Shown: piece by piece, positions 53,990 to 63,676 of the stretch
Position numbering within the stretch: the first letter of the stretch is position 1
How the letters are laid out: each line of letters begins with the position of its first letter
Assembly (NCBI GenBank): GCA_965238045.1
Contig: CBDEGU010000011.1
Coordinates: 248,001 to 312,000, forward strand
Length of the DNA stretch: 64,000 bases
Direction of reading: 5' to 3'
From: CBDEGU01 sp965238045
Lineage (GTDB): Bacteria > Acidobacteriota > Terriglobia > Bryobacterales > UBA6623
Notes under the pieces: model-generated
What the model saw: the letters and a program-made list of their open reading frames with translations, nothing else
Told to the model about the DNA's origin: nothing
The model's database searches: none
Made by a program: the position numbers and the translations under genes

Positions 53990-55351
53990 ATGGCTTGGCT
54001 GAGAACCCTGTTTGTCATTCTGTGCGGCCTGACCCTGCTGGCGGATGTCGCCAGCGCGGCCTGGAAGGCTGGCGCGGCGAAGATCCGCATCACGCCCGAC
54101 AAGCCGATCTGGATGGCCGGATACGGTTCGCGAGACCACCCGGCCGAAGGCACGGCCCAGGAACTCTACGCCAAGGCACTGGTGCTGGAGGACGAGCGCG
54201 GCCGTCGCGCGGTCCTGCTGACGACCGACATGCTGGGCTTCCCGCGCGAGCTTGCCGCGCGAATCACCCGCCGGCTCGAACAGGAGCACGGCTTCGAGCG
54301 GGATCGTGTGCTCTTGAACTCGTCGCACACGCATGCCGGTCCGGCGGTCGGGCGAATGCTTGCCGCCGCCTACCCCAAGATGACCGCCGCCCACTGGAGC
54401 GAGGTAGCCGCGTACACCGCTGAACTGGAAGACAAGCTGGTCCGCGTCAGCACGGAGGCGCTCAAGAAGCTGGCGCCCGCCGAAGTGAGTTTTGGGCATA
54501 CGCGGGCCGGGTTCGCCGTGAATCGAAGGCTCAAGACGCCCGCGGGCTATCGAGGCGGCAGCGTCAACTGGGAAGGTCCGGTGGACCACGATGTGCCGAT
54601 CCTGCGTGTGAAAAGCAAAGCCGGCGCATTGCTGGCCGTTGTCTTCGGGTATGCCTGCCACAACACGGCCATCGGCGGCGATTACTACAAGTTTCACGGC
54701 GGCTGGTCGGGCACCGCGCAGCATGTTCTCGAAGAGCGGCTGCCCGGCGCTGTCGCCTTGTTTGTCGCCGGATGCGGGGGTGACATCAATCCCTACCCCC
54801 GGCCCGGCGTCCAGTTCGCCGATATGCATGGCAAGGCGATGGCGACGATGGTCTCCCGAGCCATCGAGAGGCCCTTGCAAAGCGTCGACGGCCCCCTGCG
54901 AACAGCGTATGAGGAATTTCCTCTCGATTTCGCGAAGCCCCCTTCACGAAAGGATTTCGAGGAGATGCTGCGCGAGGGGAATGCCTATCGCAAGTTTCAC
55001 GCCCGCGAAATGCTCAAGACGCTCGACCGCGATGGGCGTCTGCCCGGCTCGTATCCCTATCCGGTGCAAGTCTGGCGATTCGGCGATGACCTGACTCTGA
55101 TTGCGCTCGGCGGCGAGGTGGTCGTCGATTACGCCCTGCGTCTGAAACGCGAGCTGGGCGCGGAGAAGCTCTGGGTGGCGGGCTACAGCAACCACATGCC
55201 GGGCTATATTCCGTCACTTCGGGTTCTCAGCGAAGGCGGCTATGAGGCTGGCGGGGCGATGATCTACTACATGCGGCCCGGCCCGTTCACCCCTAGCGTG
55301 GAAGAAACCATCATCGCGAAGGTTCACCAGTTGCTGGCCCGGACACGCTGA
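53990..55351 (+). CDS. Secreted neutral/alkaline ceramidase-like hydrolase
   Basis: 453 residues with a signal peptide (LRTLFVILCGLTLLADVASA). The N-terminal ceramidase-type domain starts AGAAKIRITPDKPIWMAGYGSRDHPAEG and contains the metal/catalytic NSSHTHAGPAVG, then YACHNTAIGGDYYKFHGGW and VAGCGGDINPYPRPG. Family members act as N-acyl amidases on ceramides or related lipids. The typical C-terminal Ig-like domain is missing or short, so this is smaller than the classic ~650-residue enzyme. AAGGAG lies 13 bases before ATG 53990. Confidence 0.88.
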   Translation: MAWLRTLFVILCGLTLLADVASAAWKAGAAKIRITPDKPIWMAGYGSRDHPAEGTAQELYAKALVLEDERGRRAVLLTTDMLGFPRELAARITRRLEQEHGFERDRVLLNSSHTHAGPAVGRMLAAAYPKMTAAHWSEVAAYTAELEDKLVRVSTEALKKLAPAEVSFGHTRAGFAVNRRLKTPAGYRGGSVNWEGPVDHDVPILRVKSKAGALLAVVFGYACHNTAIGGDYYKFHGGWSGTAQHVLEERLPGAVALFVAGCGGDINPYPRPGVQFADMHGKAMATMVSRAIERPLQSVDGPLRTAYEEFPLDFAKPPSRKDFEEMLREGNAYRKFHAREMLKTLDRDGRLPGSYPYPVQVWRFGDDLTLIALGGEVVVDYALRLKRELGAEKLWVAGYSNHMPGYIPSLRVLSEGGYEAGGAMIYYMRPGPFTPSVEETIIAKVHQLLARTR

Positions 55352-55372
55352 GTTCCTTCCGATGCGCGAAAC

Positions 55373-57681
55373 TCAGTCTGGCTCCAGCGCTTCGAGTTGT
55401 TCCCGCGCTCTGGCGTACTCAGGGTTGATTTCGAGCGCCCGTCGAAAGCGAATGCCAGCTTCGGCCGGATTGCCGCGCGTCTCCAGCAAGATGCCGAGAT
55501 TGAGGTGTGCCTCGGCGAAGTTGGGATCAATGCGCAGGGCCTCGCGAAAGTAGGCGACGGCTTCGTCGTAGCTGCCCTCGCTGAACGCGGCGACTCCGAG
55601 ATTGTAATAGCCCTTCTCGTTTTCGGGATCGATGCGCAGCGCCTCGCGGTAGTGAGCAAGCGCTTCGCCGCCGCGGCCTTCCGATGCACGCAAAAGGCCG
55701 AGATTCAGATGTGCATCCGCGTAATTGGGTTTGATCTTGAGCGCCTCGCGGAAATGTCTGGCGGCCTCGCCTGCTTCACCCACGGCCGCCAGTTCCGCGC
55801 CCAGATTGTTCCACGCTTCGGCGTAGGACGGACTGATGCCGGTCGCCCTTCGGTAGCGACGGATCGCCGCCCTAGATTCCCCGCGAGCCGCCAGGGCGAG
55901 GCCGAGATTCATCTGGGCATGCGCCAGCGCGGGATCGAGAGCCACCGCTTCTTGGAGATGGACCATCGCTTCGCCGAATTGATCCAGCCGCAACAGCTCG
56001 ATCCCAAGGTTGGCGTGCGCGTCGGCGTAGCGCGGGTTGAGTTCGAGAGCCTTCCGATAGTGCTCGATCGCCTGGGCGGTTGCTCCGCGAGCGGCCGCGG
56101 CCTGTCCGAGAACATCATAGGACTCAGGATCGTCGCCGAGCCGCCGCAGCGCATGGCGGGCCAGACGAGCGCTCTCTTCCAGCTTGCCGGCCCACGAAAA
56201 CAGCCGCGCCAGATTGCGCAGGGCCTCTCCTTGGGCCTTGCCATCGATGCGGCCCTCGACGCGCCGAATCACACGCGCGAGCGCGGCGTTGTTCCAGTCC
56301 TTCGAGCGAACTACAACGTTCTGCTTCTCGAGCAGGTGGAACAGCTCTAGAGCCAGTAGCCTCGACATCTCAATGGTCGGATGAACGTGGTCAAGGAATT
56401 CGTCCGAGCCGGGAATTCCGCGGCCGGCGTGGGTGACCGCCAAGCGCTTGAAATCGGCCAGGGGGACCTCTTCGGCCGCCGCGACCTCCCTCACGATGCC
56501 GCTCAGAGCGGCCGTCGCGCGCAGGGGACAGACGTCTTCTTCTTTTGCCCGCTCGAAGGCCGAGCCGGCACCGGCGTCACGTTGCATGGCGTAGAGCACC
56601 GCGGCGCGCTGGTAGTGCGTCGCGGCGTACCGCGCGTCGAGTGAAATCGCCTCGTCGCAGGCTGCCAGCGAAGCGGCCAGGTCGCCTCGCTTCCGCTCCT
56701 GCTCCGCCCTGCGTTCGAGTGACTCGAACCGCAGCAGTTCGTCGAGATCCATTCCGGCGCGATGTTCACTCTTGAACGGAGAACTGTCTTTCAGATTGGA
56801 CGCCGGCGTAATGAGCACGACCTGAGCACCCACCGAGCGGGCGATCGCAATCATGCGGTGAAGGTTGAAGCGGAAGTGGGCGCCAATGTTTTCTCGCAAG
56901 GCATCGTCCCGGGAATAGTCCCGCGGTCCCGCCGCGTGCGAGAGAATCGTATCGACCTCGCTGCTCAGCAGGGACCGGCCGGCCGGCCTGGCGGCCTGGG
57001 ACGCCGAAAACGATGAGATCACCCTTCCCAGCGCCGCATAAGCGCGCGTGCGGCTGAGCCAGCCGCCAAGTTTAGGGATGGTGGCTGGCATGGCGGTAAG
57101 CCCCGCATAGCTGCGGCGTTCAAGAAATTCGTTTGCCCTGTGTAGATGATGAAAAGATCCGGCTGATAGCCGATGAGTTCTTCCATCACGACCGCTACCC
57201 GGTAGCTGGCATAGCTGACTCCGCCCGCGTTGATGACTTCCCAATGTCGCGACCGGTCCGCCGAGGCGATCATCTCCCTCAGCCAGCCCGAAAACGAGAC
57301 CGTGTCGTCGAAGGGACGGCCGAAAGTCGTCGATCCGCCGACGCTGAAGATTCGATAGGTGTTCTTCGGCTTCTGCTTCGGGAACTGCTGCTGGTTGAAC
57401 CAGCGGCGCTTGTTCTGGGCCGTAACCACGATGGCTTCTCCACTGGAATCTCGCGCCTCGACGAACAGCGGAATCGTGGAAGAAAAGCCGGCATACGGGT
57501 CTTCGAAGTAGAGAACCGGCTGGACGCCGATGAGCGCAAGGCAAAGTTCGGCCAGGAGGAAGAATCCCGCGACGGTCGTCACCGCGAAGATCGTCTTCTT
57601 GGCCGCCGAGAGGGGAACCGCCTGCCCCATCGCCCGGCGGCGCATCCTCCAGCCCGGCACTCGTGGGAAGTCGAAACTCAT
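55373..57681 (-). pseudogene. SGNH-hydrolase-TPR membrane protein, broken by a one-base deletion
   Basis: Reading right to left, the first part (57681 to ~57134) encodes a transmembrane start (AAKKTIFAVTTVAGFFLLAELCLALIG), VGGSTTFGRPFDDTVSFSGWL (nucleophile Ser) and NAGGVSYASYRVAVVMEELI, then DLFIIYTG. Here the frame shifts. The same protein continues in another frame as NEFLERRSYAGL..., to DHVHPTIEMSRLLALEL and seven or eight TPR units (RYADAHANLGIELL, NYADAHLNLGLLRA and others) ending at 55373. One extra base between 57134 and 57133 would give YTGHNEFLE, a standard SGNH motif, and a single ~769-residue protein. It is either a real mutation or a sequence error. Likely function: sugar or lipid acyl hydrolysis. 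Confidence 0.85.
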
Positions 57682-58105
57682 CGCCGCTAGTTCATTCTAG
57701 TGGAGAATGCGGCCACGGGCCGCTGCTTCGCCGGCATTTCTCCGAACCATCTCCGGCGCTTTTCCGGCAGCTCGGCGATCCCGGCCCGATCGCCATGACT
57801 TTTTCGACGGCGACATCTAACTGTGGCGGCGAATTCGGACGATTCCACTCCTGCCGCATCGTTGCGGCGCCGGGCCCGCCGTGGCCGGCATCCAAACCTT
57901 CAGAGAGCGGGACGCACATTTCGTGACCAGCTCGACGATCGTCCGTGGCGCCCAAGACGCCCTCGCGACGGTTGCGGGGGAAACCACCTGTTGCCCGGAA
58001 ACGCCTACAGTTGCAAGAGGCCATGGAACTAAGGTAAAATTGGGTGGTGAAATCTGGCATCAGCCCGAGAGCCAGGCTGGCGGCGGAGCAGAGGAGGACG
58101 TGCAC
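57682..58105. other. Divergent intergenic region
   Basis: About 424 bases with no convincing gene. A putative promoter for the DUF5658 gene lies at 58011-58040. Confidence 0.4.
58011..58040 (+). promoter_or_regulatory. Possible sigma-70 promoter of the DUF5658 gene
   Basis: TTGCAA (58011-58016), an 18-base spacer and TAAAAT (58035-58040), 66 bases before ATG 58106. Match is four and five of six. Confidence 0.4.
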
Positions 58106-58402
58106 ATGAACGCTCTTAGCGGGTTTGTGTACTTACAGTTCTTAGACTTTCTCACGACGATCGCCTTCCTGACGCATGGCGTGGGCGAGGCAAACCCGTT
58201 TGTCCTCTGGGTGATCAGGCAAAGCCCCTCTCCGCTCAGCGGCCTGCTATTGATCAAGGTCCTTGCCGTGCTGCTGGCCGTCATCTCGATGGCTCGATAC
58301 CGGGGCCGGCTGCTGCGAAAGGTAAACTTCTTCTTCGTGGCGCTGGTCTCCTACAACTTCATCGTTCTCATCATCAACATCAACGCGCCGCAGCTTAACT
58401 AG
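58106..58402 (+). CDS. DUF5658-type small membrane protein
   Basis: 98 residues with three to four hydrophobic helices. The segment QFLDFLTTIAFLTHGVGEANPFVLWV has the D-x-x-T-T and E-x-NP pattern of DUF5658, a family of unknown function common in acidobacteria and firmicutes. Two further helices follow (LLLIKVLAVLLAVISM, FFFVALVSYNFIVLIININ) with a basic loop between (RYRGRLLRK). ATG 58106 follows GAGGAGG by about eight bases. No partner genes are apparent. Confidence 0.75.
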   Translation: MNALSGFVYLQFLDFLTTIAFLTHGVGEANPFVLWVIRQSPSPLSGLLLIKVLAVLLAVISMARYRGRLLRKVNFFFVALVSYNFIVLIININAPQLN

Positions 58403-58480
58403 GCGCGGGTAGTGGGAGACGATCCACTGAGGTCCCCCATTTCCTGCTACCGGCAGCAGCCGGTGACAGGAGTTCGGCTG

Positions 58481-59668
58481 CTAATCGCGTAATAGTTTTC
58501 GAATGTCGCGGGTGGCCTGGCGGGTGCGCTGCTCGTTTTCTACCAGCGCGAACCGAACGTAACCTTCCCCCTGGGGCCCGAAACCGATCCCCGGAGACAC
58601 GGCCACGAGCGCCTTCTCGAGCACCAGCTTGGCGAATTCCAGCGAGCCCGCCCACTCGTAGCGCTCAGGAATCTTGCCCCACAAGAACATCGTTGCCCGT
58701 GGAGGCTCGACCATCCATCCGGCGCGATGCAGTCCGGAGACCAGCACGTCCCGGCGTTTCTGGTATATGTTACGAATCTTCTTCGTCTCTTCCCCGCATT
58801 CCCGCAGCGCGATGATCGAGGCGATCTGAATGGGCTGGAACACGCCGTAGTCGAGATAGCTTTTGATGCGGCCCAGGGCGGCGATCATTTTCCGGTTGCC
58901 CAGGCAAAAACCGACTCGCCAGCCAGCCATGTTGTAGCTCTTCGACATCGAAAATATTTCCACCGCCACGTCTTTCGCGTCAGGCACTTCAAGGATGCTC
59001 GGCGGGTCGTAGCCGTCAAACCCCAGATCGGCGTAGGCGAAGTCGTGTACGATCATCGTGCCGTGCTTCTGGGCCAGTTCGACCATGCGCTCAAAGAATG
59101 TCCGGTCCACACAAATGGTGGTCGGATTGTGTGGGAAGGAGATGAGGATCATCTTCGGCGGCTGCATCGCCTTGCGATAGACATCTTCCACCCGATTCAG
59201 GAAGTCGTCTGGGCTCGTAAGCGGCACATTGATGGCCTGTCCGTCGGCCATGACGATGCCCCACTGGTGAATGGGATAGGCGGGGTCGGGCGTAACGACC
59301 GGATCGCCCGGGCCGACCACCGCGAAGAGCAGGTGCGCCAGCGCGTCCTTAGCGCCCATGGTCACGATCGCCTCGGTCTCGGGGTCGAGGCTCACTCCGT
59401 AGCGGGCCCGGTACCGCTTGGTAATCTCCTCCCGCAGGCGGGGGATGCCCTTCGACATCGAATAACGGTGGTTGCGCTTGTTGCGGGCCGCTTCGGCTAA
59501 CTTGGAGACCACCACGCGGGGCGTGGCGCCGTCGGGATTGCCCATCCCGAGATCGATCACATCGAGCTGTGCCGCGCGGGCCTTCGCCCGCATCTCATTG
59601 ATGACAGCGAAAACGTACGGCGGCAGTTTACCGATGCGATAAAATTCCTCTTTATCGAGAATACCCAT
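58481..59668 (-). CDS. alaC: Class I/II aminotransferase, AlaC-like
   Basis: 395 residues. The fold-type I PLP enzyme shows LGMGNPDGATPRVVV, GAKDALAHLLFAVVGPGDPVV, ILISFPHNPTTICVDR (NPT), VHDFAYADLGFDGY (Asp and Tyr), and the PLP lysine in SMSKSYNMAGWRVGF (near residue 245). AlaC/YfdZ forms alanine from pyruvate with glutamate; the same subgroup includes other amino-acid transaminases. The full normal length and all key residues are present. An alanine dehydrogenase lies two genes upstream on the same strand, so alanine metabolism may be linked, although a sensor gene lies between. Confidence 0.88.
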   Translation of the reverse strand: MGILDKEEFYRIGKLPPYVFAVINEMRAKARAAQLDVIDLGMGNPDGATPRVVVSKLAEAARNKRNHRYSMSKGIPRLREEITKRYRARYGVSLDPETEAIVTMGAKDALAHLLFAVVGPGDPVVTPDPAYPIHQWGIVMADGQAINVPLTSPDDFLNRVEDVYRKAMQPPKMILISFPHNPTTICVDRTFFERMVELAQKHGTMIVHDFAYADLGFDGYDPPSILEVPDAKDVAVEIFSMSKSYNMAGWRVGFCLGNRKMIAALGRIKSYLDYGVFQPIQIASIIALRECGEETKKIRNIYQKRRDVLVSGLHRAGWMVEPPRATMFLWGKIPERYEWAGSLEFAKLVLEKALVAVSPGIGFGPQGEGYVRFALVENEQRTRQATRDIRKLLRD

Positions 59669-59720
59669 CTACGTACCGATTGTAGGAGAAGGAGCGGGGG
59701 AACAACACGGACCGGGGTCT

Positions 59721-62138
59721 TCAGCCCAATCTCGCGGCGCCAAACAGGGCGTGGCGCGCCTTGCCGCTGTTCTTGGCTTGATACATCGCCTCGTCGGCTT
59801 CACCCACCAGAGTCTCGGCGCTTCTCGGACGCTGGGACCAGAGCGTGATCCCGATGCTCGCGCTGACGAACACTTCCTTGCCGTCCAGCGTGATCGGCTC
59901 GGTTAGAGTCAGATGGACGCGATCGCTCACTTGAGTCGCGACCGTGGGATCTTTCACGTCGCTGATGATGACGCCGAACTCGTCTCCTCCCAGCCGGGCC
60001 AGCATCTCACCCCGCCGCAGGACGTTCTTTAGTCTGCCGGCAATCAGCGCCAGGCAGCGGTCCCCGGCCTGATGACCGTAGGTGTCGTTGACGTTCTTGA
60101 ATTGGTCCAGGTCGAGGAACAGCAGCGCGAAATCTCCCGCGGGGTTCTCCGATGCCTCTTTCACAGTCTTTTCAAGCGACTGAAAAAAGTAAGCTCGGTT
60201 AGGCAGGCCCGTAAGTGAATCGTGGAGAGCGTCGTAGCGCAGCTTCGACTCGGCCTTTTTGCGGTCGGTGATCTCGGATTGCGAACCAGCAATGCGAAAC
60301 GCCTTCCCCGACGCGCCGGTCACTGCCACGCCGCGAACCAGCATCCAGCGGTCTTCACCCGCACGGTCCCGGATGCGGTATTCCGCTTCAAAGCTCGCGG
60401 TTCTGCCGGCAAGATGATCCGACAGGGCCTGGTCGAAAGCGGGCCGGTCGCTCGGATGAATGCGTTCCAGCCATTCCGACGGCTGGTCGCCAATTTCGTC
60501 CTCCTCGAAACCGAGCATCGTCTTCCAGCGCAGACCGAAATAGATCGTGTCCGACTCCAAATCCCAGTCCCACAGCCCATCATTGGCCGCCTTGGCGGCA
60601 AGCGCGTATCGCTCCTCGCTCTTGCGCAGCGCCTCTTCGGCCTGTCTGCGCCCGGAAACATCATGGATAAACGCTGTCAGCAGTACGCCGTCGGCCAACT
60701 CCACGCGGCTCACGGTGAGTTCGGCGGGAAACACGGTTCCATCCCTGCGCCGGCCCTCCACTTCGCGGTTCCGCGGGATTGCGCCGCCGCTCGCGGCCGC
60801 GGACACGATCAGACTGCTGTCGTTCAACAGCTCGCCAATCTCATGCCCCTTGGCTTCGTCACTTGAATACAGGAATAGTTCTTCAGCTCCGGGATTGAGC
60901 GTGCCCAGCTTTCCGCGAGAATCAAACGTAACGATAGCGTCCGGAGCGAACTCGACCACCGCCCGCATGCGTACCTGACTCTCCCGCGACTCCGCGGTCA
61001 TTTGATCGGCGAGAGCCAGGGCCTGGGACTCGGTCGACGCCATAACAAATGCAATGGTGAACAAGAGGGCGCTGATGACCAGGCCGCCGATGAGTACGTG
61101 GAAAGGGTAATTCTTCGATGCCTCCACAAAAAAACTGTCAGTAGCGCCAAACGTCGCGTCGAGATTCTCACCTCTATACTCGCCATCAATCACCGAGTAA
61201 AGACCAAACTCGTCCGCGCGGACCTCCGGAGGCTCGCGGCCACTCTCTGGCGCGTCACTCGATGCGGGGACTCTAGTTCGGACCAAACTCCGAACCCTCA
61301 GCTTTGGCTCTGGGTCGTCTGGAGACATCTTGAGCAGCGATTCGAGCGAGAACCCGGCGACCATCCACCCCACAAGGGGCCCTCCTCCTGGTCCGCCAGG
61401 AGGTCCTCGGCCCGGTCCGTCGGAACCTCCCGGCCTGACGGGGGCCACCATCAGAATCATATTTGGAAGCGGCGCATCGGATTCGGGCAGCGACGCTGAA
61501 TCGACGAGCGGGTACGGGCCGTCGTCCGCGGCCTCGTCGATCACGTCTGCTACTGCCCGTCTCAGCCAGCTCGGCGCCGGGAATGCCTGAAGTCCCTCGC
61601 CGGGCTCAGCGAGATAAGTGACAGCGGGGATGGCTTGCTCATTCGGAGAAGCAGCCAGCGGGCTTTGTGTCGTTGCGCCGGTTCCGGGATCCTCAATTTC
61701 ACGGTCAATGAAGGCTACGAAAAGAGGATAAAACGGAGGACCGCCATTGGAGGGGGTGGGGCGGCCTTCCGGACCTCTTCTCTCCCCTGGATCTCCGCCT
61801 CTGGCAGCGTCCGGACGCGGGGGACCTCCCGGCCCACCGCGCAACGAGAACCGCGCTGGCGGACGCCCTTCTCTTCTGTACGCGGGCCACCTCCGTCCCA
61901 TCGCATGGAGGTGCTGGCCAAGTCTCTCCAGCATGTAAAACAGCCGGGACTGCTCTAGCTGAACTTGCTGCCCGAAGCGCGCCCTGTCGGCTTCGCGCAT
62001 TTGCGTACTGGTAGTTTGCCAAACGGCGATGGTGGACGTCAGCGACACCGCCAGTACGATCCAGGGGGCCAGGGACCTTTTCGCTCTCCGCCTTCCCGGA
62101 GGGAGCTTGATTTCGGATCTCTTGACGAGGTCTGACAT
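59721..62138 (-). CDS. Membrane PAS-PAS-GGDEF diguanylate cyclase
   Basis: 805 residues from ATG 62138. The first transmembrane helix is LAPWIVLAVSLTSTIAVW; the periplasmic sensor part runs to a second helix, FHVLIGGLVISALLFTIAFVMA. The sensor carries two unusual Gly/Pro/Arg-rich stretches (GGPGGPPRPDAARGGD near residue 80; PGGSDGPGRGPPGGPGGGP near 240). Two PAS domains follow (MRAVVEFAPDAIVTFDSRGK; LWDWDLESDTIYFGLRWKTMLGF). The cyclase has DSLTGLPNRAYF and the active-site RLGGDEFGV (near residue 717). The usual RxxD inhibitory site reads RRGE, so product inhibition may be absent. It makes c-di-GMP in response to an unknown signal. Confidence 0.92.
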   Translation of the reverse strand: MSDLVKRSEIKLPPGRRRAKRSLAPWIVLAVSLTSTIAVWQTTSTQMREADRARFGQQVQLEQSRLFYMLERLGQHLHAMGRRWPAYRREGRPPARFSLRGGPGGPPRPDAARGGDPGERRGPEGRPTPSNGGPPFYPLFVAFIDREIEDPGTGATTQSPLAASPNEQAIPAVTYLAEPGEGLQAFPAPSWLRRAVADVIDEAADDGPYPLVDSASLPESDAPLPNMILMVAPVRPGGSDGPGRGPPGGPGGGPLVGWMVAGFSLESLLKMSPDDPEPKLRVRSLVRTRVPASSDAPESGREPPEVRADEFGLYSVIDGEYRGENLDATFGATDSFFVEASKNYPFHVLIGGLVISALLFTIAFVMASTESQALALADQMTAESRESQVRMRAVVEFAPDAIVTFDSRGKLGTLNPGAEELFLYSSDEAKGHEIGELLNDSSLIVSAAASGGAIPRNREVEGRRRDGTVFPAELTVSRVELADGVLLTAFIHDVSGRRQAEEALRKSEERYALAAKAANDGLWDWDLESDTIYFGLRWKTMLGFEEDEIGDQPSEWLERIHPSDRPAFDQALSDHLAGRTASFEAEYRIRDRAGEDRWMLVRGVAVTGASGKAFRIAGSQSEITDRKKAESKLRYDALHDSLTGLPNRAYFFQSLEKTVKEASENPAGDFALLFLDLDQFKNVNDTYGHQAGDRCLALIAGRLKNVLRRGEMLARLGGDEFGVIISDVKDPTVATQVSDRVHLTLTEPITLDGKEVFVSASIGITLWSQRPRSAETLVGEADEAMYQAKNSGKARHALFGAARLG

Positions 62139-62427
62139 TCCGGTACGACACCCAACAGCACGGCGGATTCGAATCCGCCGAAGCATTCCGGCAGCCGACT
62201 AATAGGCGGTCCAGGAGCGCCGCGCACCTCGGTAAGCTCCTCTGTCCGGGGGACCAGACAGAACTCAGCCCGATCCAGCGCCATATCAAAAAGACGCTGA
62301 TAGCCTGCTAAGGGTTACATCTTAGCACCGATCTGAGGTTCCCGCTACCCAAAATCAGCTTTAGTACCGTGGCTCGGCCCAGTACTCCCATATCCCGCGC
62401 TGGTCCCCTGAGTCGGCAAGCAGAAAT

Positions 62428-63534
62428 TCATACAGGAATTTCGTGCCACGGCTGACCCTGGGAGGCGGCGACCGGGTGACTCGTGATCATTCCCTGATAA
62501 GTATTGACACCGAATCGCAGGGCCGGACTGGCGGAAATCGCTTCTTCCACGGTTCGCCCGGCGAGTTGCTGCAAATAAGGCAAGGTGGCATTGGTCAGCG
62601 CCATGGTGGAAGTGTTGGGAACCAGAGCCGGCACGTTCGGCACGCAGTATTGGAGCACTCCATCGACTTCAAACACAGGGTCGCTATGAGATGTTGGATG
62701 GGAAGTTTCCGCGCAGCCGCCCTGATCGATGGCCAGATCGGCGAAAACACTGCCCTTTTTCATGCCCGAAATCATCTCCCGGCGGATGATCTTCGGCGCC
62801 GGCGCCCCGTGAACCAAAACGGCGCCGATGACCAGATCGGCGCGCGTAAGCGCCTCGGCGATGTTCATGGCGTTCGAAGCCAGCGTCACGACCCGGCCCT
62901 GGAACAGATCGTCCAGCTCGCGCAACCGCCGCAGGTTCTTGTCGATGACGGTGACCCGGGCGCCGGTCCCCAGGGCAACCCGCGCCGCGTTGGTCCCCAC
63001 GATCCCGCCGCCGATGACCACGACTTCCGCCGGAGGAACGCCGGGAACACCGCCCAGCAAGACCCCGCGACCTTTGTAGAACTTTTCGAGATACTGCGCG
63101 CCGATCTGCACCGAGAGCCGCCCGGCAACTTCGCTCATCGGTTCGAGCAGCGGCAGCGAGCCGTCTTCGGTTTCAACGGTTTCGTAGGCGATGCCGGTTA
63201 CGCGGGCGTCGAGCAACTGCTGGGTCAAGTCCGGCAGAGGCGCCAAGTGGAGATAGGTGAACAGAATCAGACCGGGGCGAAAATAGGCCGTCTCGCTCGG
63301 TTGTGGTTCCTTGACCTTGACGATGATATTGGCCTGAGACCAGACATCCGCGGCGCTGGCGACGAGTCTGGCCCCGGCCGCGGAATACTCGCCGCCGGTG
63401 ATGGAACTGCCCTCTCCGGCGCCCCCTTCCACAATCACTTCGTGGCCGCCGGCACAGAGCGCCTCGACGCCGCTTGGCACCAGGCCGACCCTCGTTTCGC
63501 CATCCTTGACTTCCTTGACCGTGCCGATGACCAT
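62428..63534 (-). CDS. ald: Alanine dehydrogenase
   Basis: 368 residues, the normal length. It catalyses NAD-linked interconversion of alanine and pyruvate plus ammonia. The substrate lysine lies in IIVKVKEPQPSE and the catalytic His in LFTYLHLAPLPDLT. The Rossmann fold has VVVIGGGIVGTNAARVALGTGARVTVIDKN. Later AIDQGGCAETSHPTSHSDP and VPNVPALVPNTSTMALTNATLPYL are typical of the family. ATG 63534 is clear. It could be a source or sink of ammonia with the AlaC-like enzyme downstream on the same strand. Confidence 0.96.
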   Translation of the reverse strand: MVIGTVKEVKDGETRVGLVPSGVEALCAGGHEVIVEGGAGEGSSITGGEYSAAGARLVASAADVWSQANIIVKVKEPQPSETAYFRPGLILFTYLHLAPLPDLTQQLLDARVTGIAYETVETEDGSLPLLEPMSEVAGRLSVQIGAQYLEKFYKGRGVLLGGVPGVPPAEVVVIGGGIVGTNAARVALGTGARVTVIDKNLRRLRELDDLFQGRVVTLASNAMNIAEALTRADLVIGAVLVHGAPAPKIIRREMISGMKKGSVFADLAIDQGGCAETSHPTSHSDPVFEVDGVLQYCVPNVPALVPNTSTMALTNATLPYLQQLAGRTVEEAISASPALRFGVNTYQGMITSHPVAASQGQPWHEIPV

Positions 63535-63676
63535 GAGGAGCCTCCGCCGGGCGGTCCCGTCCGCGCCCAGGCTTCATTCTCTCATTTCGGCGTTTTGGAC
63601 AAGGAACCAGAGGGCACCCATATTTAGGCGGGTCTGAGCACATCGAGAGGGGCGCAGCGGCCAAAGAAGCGGCCCT

